The notes beneath the pieces are model-generated. The model was given only the letters and a program-made list of their open reading frames with translations, was not told the origin of the DNA and did not search any database. The translations under genes and the position numbers were made by a program. From Flavobacteriia bacterium (GTDB lineage: Bacteria > Bacteroidota > Bacteroidia > Flavobacteriales > Weeksellaceae): 64,000 nucleotides of DNA. Location: NCBI GenBank assembly GCA_015999765.1, contig JAECQR010000001.1, positions 558,001 to 622,000 of the forward strand, given 5' to 3'. Positions 48,121-55,101 of this stretch are shown one piece after another. Each line of letters begins with the position of its first letter. Within the stretch, counting starts at the first letter, position 1.

Positions 48121-49354
48121 ATTTTTTCCAATTTTGGTTGACGATAAAATACCCTTGCGAATAATCGGGTGATTCATTTCTGTAAGAATCAATGACTCTC
48201 ATTTTTAAGCCTTTATCGTAATAATCAAATGTTTCCTGATTGTTTCCTAAAAAAATTTCTACTATATAATCTCCTGCCTTCAAAGGAAAATTATTTATTG
48301 TACAGATAATTCTGTTTTCTCCAGGGATTAACTGAAACGATCTGTCTTGATGTTGAGAAAAGGGAGTAATTAATCTGTTGTTGTAACTGTCATTTATACC
48401 GATTCCTATTTTTACATTTTCCTGTTTGCTTTCTGCTTCAATAACGAATTCCAAGGCGGCGTCTTCGCCAGATACTATATTGGAATTTGTATCTGATATC
48501 TGATAACTGAGAAATTCTTTTAAGAATATTTTCTTGTCATAGTTAGGAGATACCTGTTCGGATGTTATTAAATCCTGGCTGTACAAATTGATAATATTAC
48601 TTACAGGCCCCTGGTCAATTAACTCGCCTTTTTTTAGTAAAATACCAGTATTACATAATTTACTAATGCTGCTCATATTATGACTCACAAACAGCACCGT
48701 TCTTCCTTCGCCTTTACTTACATCGCCCATTTTGCCAAGGCATTTTTTCTGGAATTCAGCATCACCTACTGCTAAAACTTCGTCTACAATAAGGATTTCG
48801 GATTCCAAATGCGCCGCAACTGCAAACGCCAAACGAACATACATCCCGGAAGAATATCTCTTTACGGGAGTATCAATATATCTTTCAACCCCAGAGAAAT
48901 CAACAATTTCATCAAATTTTCTAGTGATTTCTTTTCTCGTCATTCCCAGAATCGCACCGTTCAGATAAATGTTTTCGCGACCCGTCATTTCCGGATGGAA
49001 ACCGGTTCCAACTTCCAAAAGCGAGGCAATACGACCGTTGGTATAAATTTTTCCGGTAGTGGGTTTCGTCACTTTGCTTAAAAGCTTCAAAAGGGTAGAT
49101 TTTCCGGCACCGTTTCTCCCTATAATGCCTACTGCATCGCCCTGTTCGATCTCAAAATTAATGTCGCGAAGGGACCAGACATATTCGGAGGTTCCTCTCG
49201 AGCTCCTGTCATTCGCTTCGCCGATTTTCAGATAAGGATCTTCCTTGCCGCGGATCTGCGCCCAGAAACGGTTCAGGTCATGGGAGAGCGTGCCCGTCCC
49301 TACCTGTCCGAGGCGGTATTGTTTGGAGATGTTTTCTGCTTTTAGTGCGAGCAT
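48113..49354 (-). CDS. wzt: Polysaccharide ABC transporter ATP-binding protein with Wzt-like C-terminal domain
   Basis: GIIGRNGAGKSTLLKLLSKVTKPTTG, RYSSGMYVRLAFAVAA, plus ~140 aa C-terminal beta domain. Confidence 0.93.
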   Translation of the reverse strand: MLALKAENISKQYRLGQVGTGTLSHDLNRFWAQIRGKEDPYLKIGEANDRSSRGTSEYVWSLRDINFEIEQGDAVGIIGRNGAGKSTLLKLLSKVTKPTTGKIYTNGRIASLLEVGTGFHPEMTGRENIYLNGAILGMTRKEITRKFDEIVDFSGVERYIDTPVKRYSSGMYVRLAFAVAAHLESEILIVDEVLAVGDAEFQKKCLGKMGDVSKGEGRTVLFVSHNMSSISKLCNTGILLKKGELIDQGPVSNIINLYSQDLITSEQVSPNYDKKIFLKEFLSYQISDTNSNIVSGEDAALEFVIEAESKQENVKIGIGINDSYNNRLITPFSQHQDRSFQLIPGENRIICTINNFPLKAGDYIVEIFLGNNQETFDYYDKGLKMRVIDSYRNESPDYSQGYFIVNQNWKKYE

Positions 49355-49417
49355 TGTTGGAGGTTATGGAGGTTATGGAAGTGATGGAAGTGATGGGGGT
49401 TATGGAGGTTATGATGG
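49355..49417 (-). repeat. Seven 9-bp tandem units between four-helix-bundle gene and wzt
   Basis: Minus strand: CCATCATAA CCTCCATAA CCCCCATCA CTTCCATCA CTTCCATAA CCTCCATAA CCTCCAACA then ATG of wzt. Confidence 0.9.
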
Positions 49418-49777
49418 TTTGTTTTTTATTGATTTGATGAGGTTTGAGAGCATTATTCTAATGAAAATGATCTTGTTGCGAATTTCTTCTGATTCATTTA
49501 TATAATTCAGGTTTTGGGCAATTTCATACTGTGTTTCCAGTTCTGCTAAGGAGCCAAGTGAAATGTACAGATATTGAAGAAGTTCTCTGTTTCCTTTTCT
49601 GGCGCATCCTTCTGCTATATTTGAAGGAATTGAAATGGCACATCTTCGTATCTGTGAAATAAGTCCGTATTTTTCATTTTCCGGAAAGCAATCTGATAGA
49701 CGATAAATTTCTGTGACTAAATCCATCGATTCCTGCCAAACTTTCAAATCTTTATGAGATCTTATGTCGCTATTCAT
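49409..49777 (-). CDS. Four helix bundle protein, S23/IVP (23S rRNA-intervening-sequence protein) family
   Basis: HKDLKVWQESMDLVTEIYRLSDCFPENEKYGLISQIRRCAISIPSNIAEGCARKGNRELLQYLYISLGSLAELETQYEIA. Confidence 0.93.
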   Translation of the reverse strand: MNSDIRSHKDLKVWQESMDLVTEIYRLSDCFPENEKYGLISQIRRCAISIPSNIAEGCARKGNRELLQYLYISLGSLAELETQYEIAQNLNYINESEEIRNKIIFIRIMLSNLIKSIKNKPS

Positions 49778-49814
49778 TTGACAAATTTTATCTGATATTA
49801 AATATTTTTCACAT

Positions 49815-49877
49815 CATCACTAACATATCCATCTTTACTTCTATAACTTTCATCACCCTCTTCACTTCATCACCTCA
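49815..49877 (-). repeat. Degenerate 9-bp repeats, inverted relative to 49355-49417, between wzm and four-helix-bundle gene
   Basis: Minus strand: GTGATGAA GTGAAGAGG GTGATGAAA GTTATAGAA GTAAAGATG GATATGTTA GTGATGATG. Confidence 0.65.
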
Positions 49878-50726
49878 TTATACAGTGTCCATAAAACTCT
49901 TTTCCACTTTGTTAAAGACTAAAGTGCCTATTGCGAGTAAAACGAAGATGATGGAGGAGCTTATTAATAAAAGCATCGGTGAGAAATCACCAGAGCCTAA
50001 CCAGCCATATTTGAAACATTCGAAAATTCCGGTAAGCGGATTATACATCGCGATTTTTTTCCATATTCCGGAAAGTGATGACAGGGGATAAATTACCGGT
50101 GTTGCGTACATAAAAAGACTTACCCCGAACCCCAATAGCATCTGTAAATCCCGGTATTTTGTGGTAAGTGACGAAACCAGCATCCCTGCACCCATCGCGA
50201 AAGCGGCCATTAACAGGACAAGAAAAGGTGTCGCCAATAACCATAGATTGGGATTGATATCGCCCTGAATCAGATAATAAATCCAAACCAAAAGGAAAAG
50301 GATAAACTGCACGCCAAAACGCATCAGATTAGAAATAACGATGGTGATCGGCATTACGAGACGCGGAAAGTACACTTTCCCGAAAATCGAAGCATTCGTC
50401 GTGAAAACCGACGAGGCACTTGTTAATGAGGTCGAAAAATAATTCCACAGCGTTACTCCGGAAAGATAAAATAGAATTTGTGGCAAACCATCTGTAGATA
50501 ACCCTGCAATTTTACCGAAGACGACAACGAAAACAATTGTTGTTAAAACAGGATTGATAAAAAACCAGACCGGACCCAATATCGTCTGCTTGAACGAAGA
50601 AACGAAATCCCGCTTCACAAACATGTAAACCAGATCCTTGTACCGCCAGACTTCCGCCAGTTTCAGGTCAAAAAGTGAATGCTTAGCCTCAATGGTTTCG
50701 GTCCATTGCTGTTGGGGTTCGCTCAT
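49878..50726 (-). CDS. wzm: Polysaccharide ABC transporter permease
   Basis: DLVYMFVKRDFVSSFKQTILGPVWFFINPVLTTIVFVVVFG; ABC-2 type permease. Confidence 0.93.
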   Translation of the reverse strand: MSEPQQQWTETIEAKHSLFDLKLAEVWRYKDLVYMFVKRDFVSSFKQTILGPVWFFINPVLTTIVFVVVFGKIAGLSTDGLPQILFYLSGVTLWNYFSTSLTSASSVFTTNASIFGKVYFPRLVMPITIVISNLMRFGVQFILFLLVWIYYLIQGDINPNLWLLATPFLVLLMAAFAMGAGMLVSSLTTKYRDLQMLLGFGVSLFMYATPVIYPLSSLSGIWKKIAMYNPLTGIFECFKYGWLGSGDFSPMLLLISSSIIFVLLAIGTLVFNKVEKSFMDTV

Positions 50727-50763
50727 TTGTGAAAGAATAAATTTTTATCAAAAATAGGGTAAA

Positions 50764-51741
50764 TTATTGAAATTTACGGATGCGAGTGCGACTCAGAAGA
50801 AGTGAAGTGAGAAATAGAGGAATATACAGCCGTATTTCGTAAAGTATTCCGGAGTAAAAACACATTAAAATGTAGGGAATAGAAAGAAGATGGAAAATGA
50901 TAATATTCCTGATGGAATCTCTGTCTTTTGCCACCATAAAAGGAAAAACAAAAAATACTAAACCGAATAATAACCCCAAAATGTTCTTAGGCTGAGTGAA
51001 ATTCTGTACTAAAAGATTACCGTCGCTGGTAGAAAAACTTTCGTTCATCAATCTCATGCCCAGATAAGCCACAAGAAACGAGATTCCTAAAACAGCAACC
51101 GGAATAATCGATTGCTTTTTAAGGCCAAATTTCGCCAAAAGTAATGTAGCCGCCAGCGAAATTGAAAGCGCTGAAGACTCTCTGTTTAAGGTTGAAATCA
51201 GCAGAATAAATCCCAGAACAATCAACTGCCCTGTTGAGCTTTTATTTAAATATTTAATGAGGATTAAGAGAAAGAGCATGAGAAAAAAATAGCTCGAGAT
51301 ATCATAAGGAACTATTACAAACTGAGACAGTCCGACAGTTAAAATGCTGAACGCTATCAAAAGAATTTTTTCTGATGAGGTTGCAACGAAGTTTTTAGTT
51401 TCAGTAATTAAAACCATCACCGCGGAGGTTAAAACCAGGAAAAATGTATTCAGCAAAAAGAAGGAGATATACATTTTTGGTTCTGCATCTGCGTCGAAAA
51501 ATTTCAGTTTAAAAATCGAATAATCGATGTCTAATGTTGAAAGGAATTCGTAAATCCATATCACGAAATAACCGCTTAAGATGCGGTATTGGTAGATCCC
51601 AGAACTGAACTGTTGCTGGAAATCTGTGTAATTTAAAATCTTCGAAGAATAAATATTTCCAAAAGAAAAATAAACAAAGCTGTTGACCGTGAAAGCCAGC
51701 AGCGCTGCAAAAATCAGTTTGGAAAATAAATTCAGTTTCAA
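50764..51741 (-). CDS. Polytopic membrane protein of unknown function in polysaccharide locus
   Basis: ~9 hydrophobic segments; no recognised family. Confidence 0.7.
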   Translation of the reverse strand: MKLNLFSKLIFAALLAFTVNSFVYFSFGNIYSSKILNYTDFQQQFSSGIYQYRILSGYFVIWIYEFLSTLDIDYSIFKLKFFDADAEPKMYISFFLLNTFFLVLTSAVMVLITETKNFVATSSEKILLIAFSILTVGLSQFVIVPYDISSYFFLMLFLLILIKYLNKSSTGQLIVLGFILLISTLNRESSALSISLAATLLLAKFGLKKQSIIPVAVLGISFLVAYLGMRLMNESFSTSDGNLLVQNFTQPKNILGLLFGLVFFVFPFMVAKDRDSIRNIIIFHLLSIPYILMCFYSGILYEIRLYIPLFLTSLLLSRTRIRKFQ

Positions 51742-51764
51742 ATTTTGTATGTTGTCTTGTTGTT

Positions 51765-53075
51765 TTATTCCACCGTTTTCCTGCCAATCGATTTGTAATA
51801 AAAGCCAGAATCTTCAACCTGCTCCAGTGCAAACATATTTCGGCCGTCGAAAATGGCTTTGTGATTCATTTTTTCGGCCATAAGGCTGAAGTTCGGATTC
51901 TTGAATTCGCTCCATTCAGTTGCGATCAAAAGGCAGTCGGCATTTTCCAGTGCCGAATACATATCCGGCGCGTAAGAGATTTTGTCCCCCAGTATTTTTC
52001 TTACATTTTCCTCAGCAATTGCATCGTAAGCATTTATTGAAGCCCCTTTCTCTAGTAAAATTTTAATATTGTCAAGCGACGAAGCTTCGCGGATATCATC
52101 AGTATTCGCTTTAAAAGCCAGTCCCCACAACGCAATTTTCTTACCCTGAAGATTTCCGCCAAAATATTTTTCAATTTCCGAAACCAGAATTACTTTCTGC
52201 GCCTGGTTTACATTTTCGGTCGCTTCCAGAATTTGGAAATCAAAGTTTTCTTTTTTTCCTGATTTAATCAAAGCTTTCACGTCTTTTGGAAAACAGCTTC
52301 CGCCGTAACCGATTCCCGGAAAGAGGAAACGGTGACCGATCCTGTCATCAGAACCCATTCCGAGACGCACTTTGTCCACATCTGCGCCAACTTTCTCGCA
52401 ATAATTAGCGATTTCGTTCATGAAAGTAATTTTGACGGCGAGAAAAGAATTTGCAGCGTATTTGGTAAGTTCCGAAGATTTCTCATCCATAAAAATAATC
52501 GGAATTCCGGTGTTGGTGAATGGCTGATAAATCTTTGCCATAATTTCTTTAGCCCGTTCCGATTCGCTTCCTACAACAACTCTTGCCGGATTCATAGAAT
52601 CTTCCACCGCAAAACCTTCACGCAGAAATTCGGGATTGGAAACGACATCGAAAGGAATATCAGTTTTAGCAGCAATAGTTTCCCGAACGATATCTGCAGT
52701 TCCTACCGGAACCGTGGATTTGTTTACGATTACTTTGTATGCTGTCATCATATCACCAATATTGTTGGCAACATTCAATACATAGGAAAGGTCAGCAGAG
52801 CCATCTTCGCCGGGTGGAGTGGGCAGCGCCAGATAAATGACTTCACTTTGGTCTAAAGCTTTCTTTAAATCGGTGGTGAAGAATAACCGCTGCGCCTGGA
52901 TGTTTCTCAGAAACATTTCTTCAAGCCCTGGTTCATAAATAGGAACGATTCCCTTTTTCATGGTTTCAACTTTTTCCGCATCGATGTCGACACAAAAAAC
53001 ATTGTTCCCCAATTCGGCTAAGGTTGTTCCCGTAACAAGGCCTACGTATCCCGTCCCTACAATTGTAATATTCAA
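51765..53075 (-). CDS. ugd: UDP-glucose 6-dehydrogenase (TTG start)
   Basis: NITIVGTGYVGLVTGTTLAELGN, GYGGSCFPKDVKAL, WGLAFKANTDDIREA. Confidence 0.95.
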   Translation of the reverse strand: MNITIVGTGYVGLVTGTTLAELGNNVFCVDIDAEKVETMKKGIVPIYEPGLEEMFLRNIQAQRLFFTTDLKKALDQSEVIYLALPTPPGEDGSADLSYVLNVANNIGDMMTAYKVIVNKSTVPVGTADIVRETIAAKTDIPFDVVSNPEFLREGFAVEDSMNPARVVVGSESERAKEIMAKIYQPFTNTGIPIIFMDEKSSELTKYAANSFLAVKITFMNEIANYCEKVGADVDKVRLGMGSDDRIGHRFLFPGIGYGGSCFPKDVKALIKSGKKENFDFQILEATENVNQAQKVILVSEIEKYFGGNLQGKKIALWGLAFKANTDDIREASSLDNIKILLEKGASINAYDAIAEENVRKILGDKISYAPDMYSALENADCLLIATEWSEFKNPNFSLMAEKMNHKAIFDGRNMFALEQVEDSGFYYKSIGRKTVE

Positions 53076-53156
53076 AATTAATCGTTTTAAAACTCATGCA
53101 AATATAAATAAATTAGCGCTTGTTGCTGATTATGAATAAGTGATTCTTTAAGGAGT

Positions 53157-53187
53157 TTTGCAGTATTATCAAAAATGTGTATATTTG
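53157..53187 (+). promoter_or_regulatory. Promoter of rimP-nusA-infB
   Basis: TTTG-N19-TATATTTG, exact Bacteroidetes consensus. Confidence 0.75.
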
Positions 53188-53207
53188 CATCGGATTTACG
53201 GATAAAC

Positions 53208-53243
53208 ATGAAAAGGCCTTCGCAAGAATGCCTTTTTTCGTAA
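53208..53243 (+). promoter_or_regulatory. Candidate attenuator: leader mini-ORF overlapping terminator-like hairpin
   Basis: ATG AAA AGG CCT TCG CAA GAA TGC CTT TTT TCG TAA; AAAAGGC-CTT-cgc-AAG-aat-GCCTTTTTT. Confidence 0.4.
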
Positions 53244-53257
53244 CTCAAATTAAGGAT

Positions 53258-53725
53258 ATGGAATTTAGAAAGAAGATAGAAGAACTGCTGAGCGGTTTTC
53301 TGGAAGAAAGAAAAGATTTATTTCTGGTCGATTTGAAATTTTCGGCGGCCGACGATATTACGGTAATTCTTGATGGAGATCAGGGAGTTACACTGCAGGA
53401 TTGTCTTGATGCAAGCCGTGCAATTGAATTTAATGTAGACCGCGAAGAACATGATTTTGCTCTTCAGGTGATGAGTGCAGGTTTAAGCGAGCCTTTAACC
53501 ACACCACGACAGTACAGAAAAAATATTGGACGAGAACTCGATCTTTTAATGACAGATTCTACCAAAATTGAAGGTGAACTTGCAAAAGTAGAAGAGGATA
53601 AAATCACACTCATCTTAAGATACCGTAAACCGAAAGAGATCGGGAAAGGAAAAGTAGATGTGGTTGAAGAGAAAGAAATTCCGTACACCGAGATTAAAAA
53701 AGCACTCGTAACAATAAAATTTTAA
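53258..53725 (+). CDS. rimP: Ribosome maturation factor RimP (start placed at MEFRKKIEEL; ORF track begins inside the promoter at 53177)
   Basis: FLVDLKFSAADDITVILDGDQGVTLQDCLDASRAIE; followed by nusA, infB. Confidence 0.92.
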   Translation: MEFRKKIEELLSGFLEERKDLFLVDLKFSAADDITVILDGDQGVTLQDCLDASRAIEFNVDREEHDFALQVMSAGLSEPLTTPRQYRKNIGRELDLLMTDSTKIEGELAKVEEDKITLILRYRKPKEIGKGKVDVVEEKEIPYTEIKKALVTIKF

Positions 53726-53780
53726 TAACAAATAGATGAAAAGATGCCTTGGCAGCTGACATCACTTATCACTTATACAT

Positions 53781-55028
53781 ATGGACGGTTTAGCATTAAT
53801 TGAAGCATTTGGCGATTTCAAGGAAGAAAAAAGCATCAGCAAGATTGATCTGATGGCGATTATCGAAGACTCGCTTAAGACTTTATTAAGAAAGAGATTT
53901 GATTCTGATGATCATTTCGACGTTATCGTAAACCCTGACAAGGGAGATTTCCAGATATTTTTGAATAAAACCATCGTTGAAGATGATATGTCCGAAGATG
54001 ATGATTTAGAAATCGAAATCTCAGAGGCAAAGAAAATTGACCCTACTTTTGAAGTTGGCGAAGATTTTACTGTTGAAATTCCGATTGAAAAATTAGGGAG
54101 AAGAAGTATCCTTACGCTGAAGCAGATTTTATCTACCAAACTTCAGGAGCATAACAATGCTGTTTTGTATGAGGAATTCAAGGATAAGATTGGCGAAATT
54201 GTTGTAGGTGAAGTTCACCACATCCGTCACAAGCACGTCATTCTGCTTGATGATGAAGATAACGAGTTCATATTGCCTAAAGAAAACCAGATTCCTTCCG
54301 ATTTCTTTAAAAAAGGTGAAAGCATTCGTGCAATCGTAGAAAGTGTTGATTTTAAAGGGTCAAAACCTCAGATCATCGTTTCCAGAACAGCTCCGAAATT
54401 TTTGGAGAAATTGCTTGAGCTTGAAATTCCTGAAATCCAGGACGGCACCATTATTCTTAAAAAAGTGGTGAGAATTCCGGGTGAAAAAGCTAAGATTGCA
54501 GTAGATGCCTATGATGACAGAATTGATCCGGTAGGAGCTTGTGTTGGAGTTAAAGGATCCAGAATTCATGGTGTAGTACGTGAACTGAAGAATGAAAATA
54601 TTGATGTAATTCAGTGGTCCAAAAACCCTGAAATCATGGTGAAAAGAGCCTTAGGAAATATCACCATTAATAAGATTGATATTAATCCGGAAACCATGTA
54701 TGCAATGGTTTACACCCCTGTGGAAGAAATTTCAAGAGTGATCGGAAAACAGGGACAGAATATCAGACTGGCGTCCTGGTTAAGCGGCTACGAGATTGAT
54801 GTGTACAGAGAATCCAGCGAAGATGATGACGTAGAACTGAAAGAATTCGCAGGTTCAGATGCTGGAGATATCGAGCAGTGGATCATCGACGAATTCCAGA
54901 AAGTGGGCCTTACCACCGCAAAAAGTATTTTAGATAAAGATACCGAAGCACTTCTGAAAATGGTTGACCTGGAAGAAGAAACGATTGAAGAAGTAAAACA
55001 GATTTTGAAGGAGGAGTTTGAAGACTAA
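53781..55028 (+). CDS. nusA: Transcription termination/antitermination factor NusA
   Basis: S1/KH organisation: PVGACVGVKGSRIHGVVRELKNENIDVIQW, RVIGKQGQNIRLASWL. Confidence 0.97.
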   Translation: MDGLALIEAFGDFKEEKSISKIDLMAIIEDSLKTLLRKRFDSDDHFDVIVNPDKGDFQIFLNKTIVEDDMSEDDDLEIEISEAKKIDPTFEVGEDFTVEIPIEKLGRRSILTLKQILSTKLQEHNNAVLYEEFKDKIGEIVVGEVHHIRHKHVILLDDEDNEFILPKENQIPSDFFKKGESIRAIVESVDFKGSKPQIIVSRTAPKFLEKLLELEIPEIQDGTIILKKVVRIPGEKAKIAVDAYDDRIDPVGACVGVKGSRIHGVVRELKNENIDVIQWSKNPEIMVKRALGNITINKIDINPETMYAMVYTPVEEISRVIGKQGQNIRLASWLSGYEIDVYRESSEDDDVELKEFAGSDAGDIEQWIIDEFQKVGLTTAKSILDKDTEALLKMVDLEEETIEEVKQILKEEFED

Positions 55029-55101
55029 TCCCTGAAAATACCCAGAGTAATGTTAAAATAAGTAACTTTACCAAAAATTAAAACAAAAGTATAAATTATA
55101 C

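Noticed and set aside
49355-49417. CRISPR array
   Set aside because: Units are 9 bp, contiguous and without spacers; no cas genes seen
49245-49505. + strand ORF encoding GGYGGYGSDGSDGGYGGYDG
   Set aside because: Composed of the DNA minisatellite and antisense of wzt/S23; Gly-rich peptide is a by-product of the 9-bp repeat
49355-49877. Diversity-generating retroelement (S23/Avd-like protein with repeats)
   Set aside because: No reverse transcriptase, no TR/VR pair of adenine-mutagenised type; repeats are short period-9 tracts
52332-52856. 174-aa + strand ORF opposite ugd
   Set aside because: Shadow ORF; His/Phe/Asn-rich, no domain signature
53177-53257. Upstream extension of rimP as given in the ORF track (GTG at 53177)
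   Set aside because: Start falls inside the TAnnTTTG promoter box, so the N-terminal extension cannot be in the mRNA
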